From NCBI GenBank assembly GCA_046348365.1, contig JAXMEL010000001.1, positions 496,001-560,000 on the forward strand: a DNA stretch of 64,000 nt, written 5' to 3'. Every line of letters starts with the position of its first letter. Position 1 is the stretch's first letter. The notes below the pieces were generated by a model. The model had not been told where the DNA came from, made no database searches, and saw only the letters and a list, made by a program, of their open reading frames with translations. The position numbers and the translations under genes were made by a program. Source of the stretch: JAEUPI01 sp046348365. GTDB lineage: Bacteria; Pseudomonadota; Gammaproteobacteria; Burkholderiales; Burkholderiaceae_C. Below, piece after piece: positions 32,434-41,917 of this stretch.

Positions 32434-32886
32434 ATGAGACACCCAACCCTCGCCGTTGCCGCCTGCCTGGTTGCAACCGTTGTTGCAGCGCCCGTCTGGG
32501 CACAGACCACCGTGAAGGATCCGTGGATCCGCGGCACCGTCGCGCAGCAGAAGGCCACCGGCCTGTTCGCGCAGATCACCTCCGCCGGCGGCGGCAAGCT
32601 GGTGTCGGCCAGCTCGCCGGTGGCCGGCGTGGTGGAGATCCACGAGATGGCCATGGAGGGCAACGTGATGAAGATGCGCCAGGTGCCCGGCGTCGATCTG
32701 CCGGCGGGCAAGGCGGTGGAGCTCAAGCCCGGCAGCTACCACGTGATGCTGATGGACCTGAAGCAGCAGCTCAAGGAAGGCGAAACCGTGCCGGTGACGC
32801 TCGTCGTCGAGGGCAAGGACGGCAAGAAGGAATCCATCGAGGTCAAGGCGCCGGTGAAGGCGCTCGCCGAGCCGGCGAAACACTGA
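32434..32886 (+). CDS. Periplasmic copper chaperone PCu(A)C
   Basis: A 150-residue exported protein. The signal peptide ends AAPVWAQ. The mature domain carries the copper ligands of the family: VVEIHEMAMEGNVMKMRQVP (H...M spacing) and PGSYHVMLMDLKQQL, giving the His/Met pair set H(M)X10MX21HXM. It delivers Cu(I) to the CuA site of cytochrome oxidase or to other cuproproteins in the periplasm. The ATG has AAGGAG upstream. A perfect hairpin follows the stop. Confidence 0.9.
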   Translation: MRHPTLAVAACLVATVVAAPVWAQTTVKDPWIRGTVAQQKATGLFAQITSAGGGKLVSASSPVAGVVEIHEMAMEGNVMKMRQVPGVDLPAGKAVELKPGSYHVMLMDLKQQLKEGETVPVTLVVEGKDGKKESIEVKAPVKALAEPAKH

Positions 32887-32898
32887 GCCTGCGCATGA

Positions 32899-32919
32899 GG
32901 CCGTCCCCTGCGGACGGCC
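32899..32919. terminator. Hairpin after PCu(A)C gene
   Basis: An eight-base perfect stem GGCCGTCC / GGACGGCC with loop CCTGC lies 13 bp after the stop codon and before the convergent sugar-kinase gene. It has no T-run on either side, so if it terminates it would do so weakly or with Rho. Confidence 0.4.
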
Positions 32920-32985
32920 GAATGGCTGGCGAAGGCCGGACGGCGTCTCGCGCCGGACGGCTGAGCCTGCGGATGATGAAGGCCC

Positions 32986-33927
32986 TCAGGCGTCTCGCGC
33001 TCGAGGGCCGAGTTCTTCGCGGCGCGGCAGATCAGCGCCGCGCCGCGAGCAGGTGATCGCGGCGGCGCGCGCGGCGAAGTCGATGACTTCGCGCAGCGTG
33101 GCGGCGTCGAGCTCGCGCAGCGCCGCCGGGTTCAACAGACCGCGCTCGGCCAGCGCGGTGAGCAGCGCGGCCTGGAAGGTGTCGCCCGCACCGACGGTGT
33201 CGACCACGCTCACGCGCAACGCGGGCACGACCACGTGGTGCCGCGCCGTCCAGGCCCAGGCGCCGTGCGCGCCGCGCGTCAGCACCACCAGCGATACGCC
33301 GCCACGCAGCCATTGCGCCGCGAGCGCGGCCGCGTCGGCGCCGGCGAACAGGCGCTCGAGATCCTCGTCGCTGACCTTGAGCACGTGCGCGCGCGGCAGC
33401 ATCCAGGTCAGCGTGTCGCGCCAGCGCGCGAGTTCGGGCTCCACGTTGAGGCGGATGTTGGGGTCGTAGGCGATCACTGCGCGCGCGTGCTCGCGCTCGA
33501 CGAGTGCGCGCTGCACCGAGGCCACCGGCTCCACCACCATCGCGTAGGAGCCGAAGTGGTAGGCCGCGGCGGCGCCCACGCGCTGCAGCGCCGCCATCGG
33601 CAGCAGCCGGTCGGCCGCACCCTCGCCGTAGAAGGCGTATGCGGGCACGCCGCGCGCGTCGAGATCGACCAGGCTGAGCGTGGTCGGCGCATCGAGGCGC
33701 ACGGTGCAGCCGAGGTCCACGCCTTCGCTGGCCAGCGCGCGCGCGAGCCGCTCGCCGAGCGCGCCGCGCGAGATCGCGCCGAAGAACGCCACCGGCTGCC
33801 GCAGCCGCGCGAGGCCGATCGCCACGTTGAGCGGCGAGCCGCCGATGCGCGCATCGAGCGCCATGCCGGCCGGCGTTTCGCCGGCGGTGAACACATCCAT
33901 CAGCGCTTCGCCGCTGACCACGATCAT
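32986..33927 (-). CDS. PfkB-family sugar kinase, fructokinase-like
   Basis: A 313-residue carbohydrate kinase of the PfkB/ribokinase fold. The N-terminal signature IVVSGEALMDVF is followed by the sugar-binding IGGSPLNVAIGLARL, and the catalytic region near residue 250 is VDTVGAGDTFQAALL with the general base Asp. YDPNIRLNVEP is the family's middle block. It is divergent from a fructose-type ABC importer, and kinases of this kind phosphorylate the imported sugar, so fructokinase is likely. The ATG has GAAGGAG seven bases upstream. Confidence 0.88.
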   Translation of the reverse strand: MIVVSGEALMDVFTAGETPAGMALDARIGGSPLNVAIGLARLRQPVAFFGAISRGALGERLARALASEGVDLGCTVRLDAPTTLSLVDLDARGVPAYAFYGEGAADRLLPMAALQRVGAAAAYHFGSYAMVVEPVASVQRALVEREHARAVIAYDPNIRLNVEPELARWRDTLTWMLPRAHVLKVSDEDLERLFAGADAAALAAQWLRGGVSLVVLTRGAHGAWAWTARHHVVVPALRVSVVDTVGAGDTFQAALLTALAERGLLNPAALRELDAATLREVIDFAARAAAITCSRRGADLPRREELGPRARDA

Positions 33928-34020
33928 CGAAGTCTCCTTCTTGCGTGAACACGTTGCGCGACCCGGGGGGGACGCCACCGGGCCGAGCATGCCCCCGGGC
34001 GTTCCCGCATGGTCTCGGGG

Positions 34021-34060
34021 AAAACCATTAATCACTCTACTTGATTTATTTAATCGGCGC
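34021..34060. promoter_or_regulatory. AT-rich divergent control region between kinase and binding-protein genes
   Basis: A short AT-rich island in high-GC DNA. It contains two direct copies of TTAATC, at 34028-34033 and 34050-34055, spaced 22 bp (two helical turns), with TTGATTTATT between them. It lies about 45 bp before the sugar-binding protein ATG and about 95 bp before the kinase start. It is the likely binding region of the ROK regulator encoded downstream. Confidence 0.45.
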
Positions 34061-34101
34061 GACCAGAATGCCCGACATCCACCCCGACGAGGAGACACCC
34101 G

Positions 34102-35100
34102 ATGCTCAAGACCACGCTCGCGGCCGCCGCCGCGCTGATCGCCGCCGGCGCCGTGCAGGCGCAGGGCCAGCCGGTGATCGGCCTGATCACCAAGACCGAG
34201 ACCAACCCCTTCTTCGTGAAGATGAAGGAAGGCGCCGCCGCCGCGGCGCAAGCCAAGGGCGCCAAGCTGCTCACCGGCGCCGGCAAGGCCGACGGCGACA
34301 ACGCGGGCCAGGTGACGGCGATGGAGAACATGATCGCCGCCGGCGCCAAGACCATCCTGATCACGCCGAGCGACAGCAAGGCCATCATCCCGAGCATCAA
34401 GAAGGCGCGCGACAAGGGCGTGCTGGTGATCGCGCTCGACAGCCCGACCGACCCCGCCGACGGCACCGACGCCCTCTTCGCCACCGACAACTACAAGGCC
34501 GGCGTGCTGATCGGCCAGTACGCCAAGGCCGCGCTCGGCGACAAGAAGCCGGTGATCGTGACGCTCGATCTGTTCCCCGGCCACCCGGTGGGCGCGCAGC
34601 GGCACAACGGCTTCCTGAAGGGCTTCGGCCTCCCCGCACCCGACGCCAAGAGCAACGAGCTCGGCGGCAAGGCCGCGGGCGTGGCGTGCAGCGCCGACAG
34701 CTTCGGCGACCAGGCCAAGGGCCAGACGGCGATGGAGAACTGCCTGCAGAAGGTGCCCGAGGTGAACCTCGTCTACACGATCAACGAGCCCGCCGCGGCC
34801 GGTGCCTACAACGCGCTGAAGAAGGCCGGCAAGGAGAAGAACGTGGTGATCGTGTCGGTCGACGGCGGCTGCGAGGGCGTGAAGAACGTCGGCGCCGGCG
34901 TGATCGCCGCCACGAGCCAGCAGTACCCGCTGAAGATGGCGGCGATGGGCGTCGAGGCCGGCGTCGAATACGCCAAGAGCGGCAAGAAGCCGAGCGGCTA
35001 CACCGACACCGGCGTGACGCTGATCGCCGCGAAGGCGGTGAGCGGCGTCGAGAGCAAGGACGTGAAGACCGGAACGGATCTCTGCTGGGGCAAGAAGTGA
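34102..35100 (+). CDS. frcB: Sugar ABC transporter substrate-binding protein, fructose type
   Basis: A 332-residue periplasmic binding protein of the ribose/fructose (CUT2) family. The signal peptide ends AGAVQA. The mature part starts GQPVIGLITKTETNPFFVKM and has AQVTAMENMIAAGAKTILIT, LFATDNYKAGVLIGQYA and LVYTINEPAAAGAYNALK. VIVSVDGGCEGVKNV comes near the end. The cluster of binding protein, permease, ATPase, ROK regulator and PfkB kinase matches the frc fructose system of rhizobia. The symbol is given on that basis; another hexose is possible. Confidence 0.85.
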   Translation: MLKTTLAAAAALIAAGAVQAQGQPVIGLITKTETNPFFVKMKEGAAAAAQAKGAKLLTGAGKADGDNAGQVTAMENMIAAGAKTILITPSDSKAIIPSIKKARDKGVLVIALDSPTDPADGTDALFATDNYKAGVLIGQYAKAALGDKKPVIVTLDLFPGHPVGAQRHNGFLKGFGLPAPDAKSNELGGKAAGVACSADSFGDQAKGQTAMENCLQKVPEVNLVYTINEPAAAGAYNALKKAGKEKNVVIVSVDGGCEGVKNVGAGVIAATSQQYPLKMAAMGVEAGVEYAKSGKKPSGYTDTGVTLIAAKAVSGVESKDVKTGTDLCWGKK

Positions 35101-35106
35101 CCGGCT

Positions 35107-35200
35107 CCCTCTCCCGCAGGGCGGGAGAGGGCTGGGGTGAGGGTGGGAACGCGGCGACGCACGACCCTCACCCCGACCCTCTCCCACAAGTGGGAGAGGG
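35107..35200. repeat. Extragenic palindromic repeat, copy 1
   Basis: Two perfect 11-bp hairpins flank a longer pairing. Hairpin 1 is CCCTCTCCCGC at 35107-35117 with its complement at 35121-35131. Hairpin 2 is CCCTCTCCCAC at 35177-35187 with its complement at 35190-35200. Between them GGGGTGAGGG (35134-35143) pairs with CCCTCACCCC (35165-35174), so the whole element can form a cruciform. It fills the gap between the binding-protein and permease genes and could lower downstream expression relative to the binding protein. Confidence 0.85.
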
Positions 35201-35222
35201 AGAAACCTCCACACATGCTCGC

Positions 35223-36172
<950 letters not shown>

Positions 36173-36173
<1 letters not shown>

Positions 36174-36964
36174 TGGCCACCACCCCCACGCTCGTGATGC
36201 AGGCCAGAGGCCTGGTCAAGCGCTTCGGCCAGGTCACCGCGCTCGACGGCTCCGACTTCGAGCTGCGCGCGGGCGAGATCCTCGCGGTGATCGGCGACAA
36301 CGGCGCCGGCAAGTCGAGCCTCATCAAGTGCCTGTCGGGCGCCAGCGTGCCCGACGCCGGCGAGATCTGGCTCGACGGCAAGCCGGTGAAGTTCCGCAAC
36401 CCGATGGACGCGCGCCGCGAAGGCATCGAGTGCTGCTACCAGGACCTCGCCGTGGCACCGGCGATGACGATCGCCGAGAACCTGTTCCTCGGCCGCGAGC
36501 TGCGGCGCGACGGCGTGCTCGGCAGCGCGTTGCGCATGCTCGACAAGAAGAAGATGCTGCAGATCGCCGTCGAACGCATGGCCGATCTCAAGGTGGGCAT
36601 CCGCAGCATGACGCAGGCGGTGGAGACGCTCTCGGGCGGCCAGCGCCAGTGCGTGGCGGTGGCGCGCGCGGCGGCGTTCGCGCGGCACGTGGTGATCCTC
36701 GACGAGCCGACCGCGGCGCTCGGCGTGAAGGAAGGCAACATGGTGCTCGAGCTGATCCGCCGCGTGCGCGACAGCGGGCTGCCGGTGATCCTGATCAGCC
36801 ACAACATGCCGCACGTGTTCGAGATCGCCGACCGCATCCACGTCGCGCGCCTGGGCAAGCGCTGCGCGGTGCTGAACCCGAAGACGATCAGCATGAGCGA
36901 CACCGTGGCGGTGATGACCGGCGCGATGCCGCCGGAGCGGATCCCGGCCGAGTGTCTGGCGTGA
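36173..36964 (+). CDS. frcA: Sugar ABC transporter ATPase, single-domain fructose type
   Basis: A 263-residue ATPase with one nucleotide-binding domain: Walker A GDNGAGKSS (residues 43-51), Q-loop CYQDLA, signature LSGGQRQ, Walker B HVVILDEPTAALG and switch His in LISHNM. Ribose-type ATPases usually have two domains and about 500 residues; the single-domain form is typical of FrcA, which supports the fructose assignment. Translationally coupled to the permease. One base separates its stop from the ATG of the ROK gene. Confidence 0.92.
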
Positions 36965-36965
36965 A

Positions 36966-38309
36966 ATGAAACTGCAGCGACGCGAAGGTTCCGGCCCCTT
37001 CTCCCGCTGGCGGGAGAAGGCGGGGGATGAGGGCCGCGCTGCCGCCACCCTCACCCCAACCCTCGCCCGCGAGCGGGAGAGGGGGCAGGTCCGCGCAGAC
37101 ACCGAAGCCGCGCGACTGCAGCCGCGCGGCTCCAGCCAGGGCGGGCTGCGCCAGTACAACGAGCGCGTGGTGCTGCAGGCGATCCGCCTGCACGGCGCGC
37201 TGCCGGCGGCCGACATCGCGCGCCAGACGCGCCTGACCGCACAGACGGTGTCGCTGATCACCAAGCGGCTGCTCGACGACGCGCTGCTGCTCAAGGGCGA
37301 GCCGCAGCGCGGCAAGGTGGGCCAGCCCTCGGTGCCGCTGCGGCTGAACCCCGACGGCGCGTTCGCCATCGGCATCAAGGTCGGCCGCCGCAGCCTCGAC
37401 GTGCTGCTGGTCGATTTCACCGGCCACGCGCGCCAGCGCTGGACGCTCGAATACCGCTACGCCGAGCCGCAGGCGGTGCTGGCCGAGATCGCGCAGCGGC
37501 TCAAGGATATCCGCCGCAAGCTGCCCGCGGCGCTGCGCGACCGCGTGCAGGGCATCGGCATCGCGGCGCCGCTGTCGCTCGGCGGCTGGCAGCAGCTGCT
37601 GGGCTTTCCGGCCCGCGTGGCCGAGCAGTGGAACCGCATCGACCTGCGCGCCGAGGTGCAGCGCCTCACCGACATGCCGGTGGAGCTGATCAAGGACACG
37701 GCTGCCGCCTGTGTCGCAGAACTCGTGGCCGGGCGCGGCCGCAGCGTGAAGAGTTTTCTCTACGTCTTCGTCGACACCTTCATCGGCGGCGGGCTGGTGC
37801 TCGACAGCCACTTGCGCGGCGGCGTCAGCGGCAATGCCGGCGCGATCGGCTCGCTGCCGCTGTGGCTGGCCAAGAGCGACCGCGACCATCCGCCGGCGCA
37901 GCTGCTCAGCGTCGCCTCGCTGCTCAACCTGGAGCAGCTCTACGCCGGCGCCGGCCTCGACGTGGCCGCCGCTGCCGACGAGCGCGCGCTCGCCGCACCG
38001 TGGCAGCGCCTCACCGCGCAGTGGCTGGAGCAGTCCGGCGCGGCGATCGCGCAGGCGGTGAACACCGCGGCCTGCCTGCTCGACCTCGAAGGCGTGATCC
38101 TCGACGGCTCGTTCAGCCGCGAGCTGCTTGCCGCGCTGCTCGAACACAGCGAGCGCGCGCTGGCACGCTACAGCTGGGAGGGCGTGTCGCGCCCGCGCCT
38201 GCTGGCCGGCACCATCGGCAGCGACGCACGCGCGCTCGGCGGCGCGCTGTTGCCGCTCTACGCCAACTTCGCGCCGGACCGCGATCTGTTCCTGAAGCTC
38301 GAGGCCTGA
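36966..38309 (+). CDS. ROK-family transcriptional regulator with repeat-derived N-terminus
   Basis: A 447-residue regulator. The helix-turn-helix is NERVVLQAIRLHGALPAADI, continuing ARQTRLTAQTVSLITKRL at about residues 65-102, preceded by the conserved GSSQGGLRQY. The ROK sugar-sensing domain follows, with VAELVAGRGRSVKSFLYVFV and GLVLDSHLRGGVSGNAGAIG. It probably represses the fructose genes. The only in-frame start before the DNA-binding domain is the ATG at 36966, so codons from about 11 to 40 are encoded by a copy of the extragenic repeat. No start codon follows the repeat before GSSQ. Confidence 0.85.
   Translation: MKLQRREGSGPFSRWREKAGDEGRAAATLTPTLARERERGQVRADTEAARLQPRGSSQGGLRQYNERVVLQAIRLHGALPAADIARQTRLTAQTVSLITKRLLDDALLLKGEPQRGKVGQPSVPLRLNPDGAFAIGIKVGRRSLDVLLVDFTGHARQRWTLEYRYAEPQAVLAEIAQRLKDIRRKLPAALRDRVQGIGIAAPLSLGGWQQLLGFPARVAEQWNRIDLRAEVQRLTDMPVELIKDTAAACVAELVAGRGRSVKSFLYVFVDTFIGGGLVLDSHLRGGVSGNAGAIGSLPLWLAKSDRDHPPAQLLSVASLLNLEQLYAGAGLDVAAAADERALAAPWQRLTAQWLEQSGAAIAQAVNTAACLLDLEGVILDGSFSRELLAALLEHSERALARYSWEGVSRPRLLAGTIGSDARALGGALLPLYANFAPDRDLFLKLEA
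36997..37083. repeat. Extragenic palindromic repeat, copy 2, inside the ROK gene
   Basis: The same architecture as copy 1. Hairpin 1 is CCTTCTCCCGC at 36997-37007 with a perfect complement at 37010-37020. Hairpin 2 runs 37060-37083 with one mismatch. The central GGGGATGAGGG and CCCTCACCCC also pair. Here the element is in frame with the ROK regulator and adds about 29 residues. The two copies bracket the permease and ATPase genes. Confidence 0.85.
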
Positions 38310-38321
38310 GCTGCTAGGCCG

Positions 38322-38732
38322 CTACGGCAGGAAGTCGGCGAGCGTTTGCCCGCAGCGCAGGCCGTCGATGTGTCTGAAATGGCTGTCGCCGGACAGCAGC
38401 GCCGCGCCATGCTCGAGCGCGCTGGCCGCGATCCACAGATCGTTGGTGGGAATCGGCTTGCCTTTGCGCCGCAAGCCGGCGAAGACGACGGCGTAGCTGT
38501 CGGCCGTCACCGTCGTGATAGGGACGACCTCCACGCGCGGCGAGTCCAGGAACCGCGCCAACTCGACGCGGTTGCGCGATTCGCGCGGACCGACCGCGAA
38601 ACCGCCCAGCAGTTCACCCAGCACGGTGCAGTTGACCAGCAGACGATCCGCGAGCGCGACCACTTCCACGATCTCGGCCTCGCCGAGCATGAACGCGGTG
38701 TAGGCGTTGGTATCGAGCAGGATCGGCCGCAT
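38322..38732 (-). CDS. vapC: PIN-domain toxin, VapC type
   Basis: A 136-residue ribonuclease toxin. The PIN domain carries the acidic residues LLDTNAYTAFM (Asp7), CTVLGELLGGF (Glu near 39), TNDLWIAASALEHG (Asp near 98) and GDSHFRHIDGL (Asp near 115). Such toxins cut tRNA or other RNA when free of antitoxin. It is encoded three bases after the antitoxin gene on the same strand, the usual order. The length is standard for VapC. Confidence 0.9.
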   Translation of the reverse strand: MRPILLDTNAYTAFMLGEAEIVEVVALADRLLVNCTVLGELLGGFAVGPRESRNRVELARFLDSPRVEVVPITTVTADSYAVVFAGLRRKGKPIPTNDLWIAASALEHGAALLSGDSHFRHIDGLRCGQTLADFLP

Positions 38733-38735
38733 CGG

Positions 38736-38996
38736 TCATTTCCAGAGCTTGGCGTCGACCTCGTTGAACGGCGCGGTCGCGCGCTCGAAGGCAGTGGCAT
38801 CCGCCTTGCGCCAGCTGCCGGCCAATGCGTCCAGGTCGTCGTGTCGCCGCAGCGTAGCCTTGCCGCGGCGGTGACCGAGCGCCTGCTCGATCAGCCGCAC
38901 CACGAGCGTGTTGACGCTGGCCGCCTCCTTGCCGGCACGCCGCTTCAGCTCGGCCAGCGCCTTGTCGTTCAAGCCCCGGATGCTGAGATTCGCCAT
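38736..38996 (-). CDS. vapB: Ribbon-helix-helix antitoxin, FitA/VapB type
   Basis: An 86-residue antitoxin. The N-terminus MANLSIRGLNDKALAELKRR is a ribbon-helix-helix DNA-binding domain of the FitA type, continuing AGKEAASVNTLVVRLIEQAL. The acidic C-terminal tail (DDLDALAGSWRKADATAF, then APFNEVDAKLWK) would wrap the toxin. I chose the ATG at 38996 over one four codons upstream because family members begin MANLSIR. A well-formed inverted repeat lies just upstream, which fits autoregulation. Confidence 0.88.
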   Translation of the reverse strand: MANLSIRGLNDKALAELKRRAGKEAASVNTLVVRLIEQALGHRRGKATLRRHDDLDALAGSWRKADATAFERATAPFNEVDAKLWK

Positions 38997-39006
38997 GACA
39001 TCACCC

Positions 39007-39038
39007 ATGCTGGCAAACTGCCGGCATCCATGATATCA
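39007..39038. promoter_or_regulatory. Likely VapB operator/promoter region
   Basis: ATGCTGGCA-AAC-TGCCGGCAT at 39007-39027 is an inverted repeat with eight of nine arm bases paired. A second, perfect palindrome TGATATCA lies at 39031-39038. Both are within 45 bp of the antitoxin start on its upstream side. Ribbon-helix-helix antitoxins bind such paired palindromes to repress their own operon. Confidence 0.55.
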
Positions 39039-39059
39039 GCGATCGTTGCCGCGGTGGGC

Positions 39060-41735
39060 TCACACCAGCCTGAGCTTCAGCGCGTAGATCCCGCCCTCGG
39101 GCCCAGGCTCGACCGAGAAGCCGCTCTTCTTCGCCAGCGCGGCCATGCCGTGGTTCTCCGCCAGGCACTCGCCCCACACCTCGCGCACGCCGCGCGCGCG
39201 CAGGTGGCGCAGCAGCTTGTCCATCAGCACCGTGCCGAGGCCGCGGCGCTGGCAGTGCGAGGCGACCTGGATCGCGAACTCGGCGCGCTGGTTGTCGGGG
39301 TCGCACACCGCGCGCGCCTCGCCCAACAGCACGGCGGCGCCGTTGTCGGCGTCGAGCGCCACGAATGTCATCTCGCGGTCGTAGTCGATCTGGCTGTAGC
39401 GCGCCAGCTCGCTGTGCGGCACCTCGCGCCGTGAGAGAAAGAAGCGCAGCCGCATGTCGCCCGGCGTGGCGCTGGCGTAGAAGGCGCGCAGCAGCGGTTC
39501 GTCCTCGGGGCGGATCGGGCGCAGCCGCACGCTGCGCTCGTGCAGCTGCACCGTCTCTTCGAGCCAGGCCGGGTACGGCAGGATCGCCAGCCGGTCGCTC
39601 GCCTTGCCCACCGCGGCGCTGGAGCGCAGCTTCACGCGCGCGTCGAGCGCGATCACGCCGCGCTCGTCGGCGAGCAGCGGGTTGATGTCGAGCTCGTCCA
39701 GCTCGGGCAGCTCGCTCACCATCTGCGACACCTGGATCAGACAGGCGTCGATGGCGTCGAGGTCGGCCGCGGCGCGGTCGCGATAACCCGCCAGCAGACG
39801 GGACACGCGCGTGCGCGAGACGAGGTCGCGCGCCAGCACGCTGTTGAGCGGCGGCAGCGCGGTGGCGCTGTCCTTCACCACCTCGACCGCCGTGCCGCCC
39901 TGGCCGAACAGGATGGTGGGGCCGAACACCGCGTCGGTGGCCACGCCGACGATCAGCTCGTGCGCGCGCGGCCGGCTCACCATGGCCTGCACCGTGAAGC
40001 CGAGCAGCTGCGCGTCGGGGCGCAGCGTGCGCGCGCGGCGCTCGATCGCCGTGGCGGCGCCGCGCAGCTGGGCCTCGTCGGCAAGGCCCAGCGCCACGCC
40101 GCCGACATCGCTCTTGTGCGAGATCTGCGGCGACAGGATCTTCAGCACCACCGGGTAGCCGATCTGCGCCGCGGCGGCGGCGGCCTCGTCGGCGTTGCGC
40201 ACGGTGCGCGTGGGCACCACGGGGATCGCGTAGGCCTCGAGCAGCGCCTTGGCCTGCACCTCGTCGAGCAGCGTGCGGCCTTGCGACAGCGCATCGGCGA
40301 TCACCTGGCGCGCACGCAGCCGGTCGGGCGCGGTCGACGGCGCGATCTCGCGCGGCGTCTCGCGCAGCGCCGCCTGGTTGTGCCCGTACTGCACGCGGCG
40401 CGCGAACGCCTCCACCGCGCGCTCGGGCGTGCCGTAGACCGGGATGCCCGCGGCCGCGCAGGCCTGCATCGCCTGCTCCACCACCGCTGCGCCGAGCCAG
40501 CTGGTGAGCACGGGCTTGGCCGCCTCGCGCATGATCGGCACACAGGCCTGCGCGATCTCGGCGCTCGGCACCACGGCGGTCGGCGCGTGCATGAAGAGCA
40601 CCGCATCGACTTCCGGCGCGTCGAGCAGGATCTTCAGCGCTGCGGTGTAGCGCTCGATCGGCGCATCGCCGATCAGGTCCACCGGGTTGCCGCGCGACCA
40701 GTTGGCCGGCAGATGCGCGTCGAGCGCGGCCAGCGTGGCCTCCGACAGCGCGGCGAAGGTGGCGCCGAAGCGGCTCATCGCATCGGCGGCCAGCACGCCG
40801 GCGCCGCCGCCGTTGGTGACGATCGCGAGGCGCTCGCCACGCAGCGGCCGCGCGCGCGCCACGGTCTCTGCGGCGTCGAACAGGTCGGCCAGCGTGTCCA
40901 CGCGCAGCATGCCGGCGCGGCGGAACGCGGCGTCGTACACCGCGTCGGCGCCGGCCAGCGCGCCGGTGTGCGAGGCGGCGGCCTTGGCGCCCTCGGGCGC
41001 GCGGCCGGCCTTCACGACGATCAGCGGCTTGTTGCGCGCCGCGGCGCGCGCGGCCGACATGAACTTGCGCGCGTGGCGCACCGCCTCGAGGTACATCAGC
41101 ACCGCGCTCGTGCCGGGGTCGCTGGCCAGGTAGTCGATCACGTCGCCGATGTCGACGTCGGCGCTGTCGCCCAGCGTCACGAAGTGCGAGAAGCCGATGC
41201 GGCGCGAGTTGGCCCAATCGAGCAGCGCGGTGGCCAGCGCGCCCGACTGCGACACGAACGCCAGCCGCCCCGGCAGCGCCTGCGCCTGCGCGAAGCTGGC
41301 GTTGAGCTTCACGCCGGGCACCAGCAGGCCCAGGCAGTTGGGCCCGAGCAGGCGCAGCAGGTGCGGCCGCGCGGCATCGAGCATCGCCTGCTGCAGGCTG
41401 CGGCCGTCGGGGCCGGCGACGGCGAGGCCGGCGGTGATCACGATCGCCGCGCGCGTGCCCTTGCGGCCCAGCGCGTCGATCAGCCCCGGCACGGTGGGCG
41501 CCGGCGTGCACAGCACGGCGAGGTCAGGCACCGCGGGCAGCGACGCCACGTCGGGCCAGGCCTCGCGCCCGGCCACCGATGCATGCTTGGGATTCACCGG
41601 CCACACCGGCCCGGCGAACTCGGCGCGCAGCAGGTTGCCCATCACCAGATTGCCGAGGCTGCGCTCGCGGTCCGACGCGCCGATGACGGCGATCGACTTC
41701 GGCTGGAAGAGATGCTCGAGGTTGCGGACGCTCAC
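39060..41735 (-). CDS. Pat-type bifunctional acyl-CoA synthetase (NDP-forming)/GNAT protein
   Basis: An 891-residue fusion. Residues 1-460 are the CoA-binding and ligase domains of ADP-forming acyl-CoA synthetases (FQPKSIAVIGASDRERSLGN, GPNCLGLL, FVSQSGALATALLDWA, ASHTGALAGAD). Residues 480-690 are an ATP-grasp domain (YPVVLKILSPQISHKSDVGG). The C-terminus from about 720 is a GNAT domain (HCQRRGLGTVLMDKLLRHLR). This architecture is the protein lysine acetyltransferase Pat/Pka, which modifies enzymes such as acetyl-CoA synthetase. I take the GTG at 41735 as start because the CoA-binding domain begins there. It is divergent from the BCAM0308 gene. Confidence 0.88.
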   Translation of the reverse strand: MSVRNLEHLFQPKSIAVIGASDRERSLGNLVMGNLLRAEFAGPVWPVNPKHASVAGREAWPDVASLPAVPDLAVLCTPAPTVPGLIDALGRKGTRAAIVITAGLAVAGPDGRSLQQAMLDAARPHLLRLLGPNCLGLLVPGVKLNASFAQAQALPGRLAFVSQSGALATALLDWANSRRIGFSHFVTLGDSADVDIGDVIDYLASDPGTSAVLMYLEAVRHARKFMSAARAAARNKPLIVVKAGRAPEGAKAAASHTGALAGADAVYDAAFRRAGMLRVDTLADLFDAAETVARARPLRGERLAIVTNGGGAGVLAADAMSRFGATFAALSEATLAALDAHLPANWSRGNPVDLIGDAPIERYTAALKILLDAPEVDAVLFMHAPTAVVPSAEIAQACVPIMREAAKPVLTSWLGAAVVEQAMQACAAAGIPVYGTPERAVEAFARRVQYGHNQAALRETPREIAPSTAPDRLRARQVIADALSQGRTLLDEVQAKALLEAYAIPVVPTRTVRNADEAAAAAAQIGYPVVLKILSPQISHKSDVGGVALGLADEAQLRGAATAIERRARTLRPDAQLLGFTVQAMVSRPRAHELIVGVATDAVFGPTILFGQGGTAVEVVKDSATALPPLNSVLARDLVSRTRVSRLLAGYRDRAAADLDAIDACLIQVSQMVSELPELDELDINPLLADERGVIALDARVKLRSSAAVGKASDRLAILPYPAWLEETVQLHERSVRLRPIRPEDEPLLRAFYASATPGDMRLRFFLSRREVPHSELARYSQIDYDREMTFVALDADNGAAVLLGEARAVCDPDNQRAEFAIQVASHCQRRGLGTVLMDKLLRHLRARGVREVWGECLAENHGMAALAKKSGFSVEPGPEGGIYALKLRLV

Positions 41736-41846
41736 GGGGTTCTGGCCAGCGTTGACACGACACGCAAGCCTATACCCGCCGCGTGACGGCGGCTTGACGC
41801 ACGCGGAACGTGCCACCCGTGCCGTCCGCGCCGGCGGGCCGGCGCA

Positions 41847-41860
41847 TTGCGCAGGCGCAA
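41847..41860. promoter_or_regulatory. FNR-like palindrome between pat and BCAM0308 genes
   Basis: TTGCG-CAGG-CGCAA has perfect five-base arms and the 4-bp spacer and overall geometry of a CRP/FNR-family site (consensus TTGAT-N4-ATCAA). A GATCAT hexamer at 41882-41887 sits where a -10 element would be if this box acted at -41.5 for the BCAM0308 gene. A closely related 14-mer lies between phaC and the phasin gene. Confidence 0.5.
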
Positions 41861-41917
41861 CGACACCTCGGGCGCGCGATCGATCATGGTGCCGTTGCCG
41901 CCAGGAGCATGCACACC

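Noticed and set aside
16979..32886. Possible genomic island because of many small unrelated genes
   Set aside because: I found no integrase, transposase, tRNA or flanking repeats, and base composition by eye resembles the rest. Only the truncated LysE gene hints at rearrangement.
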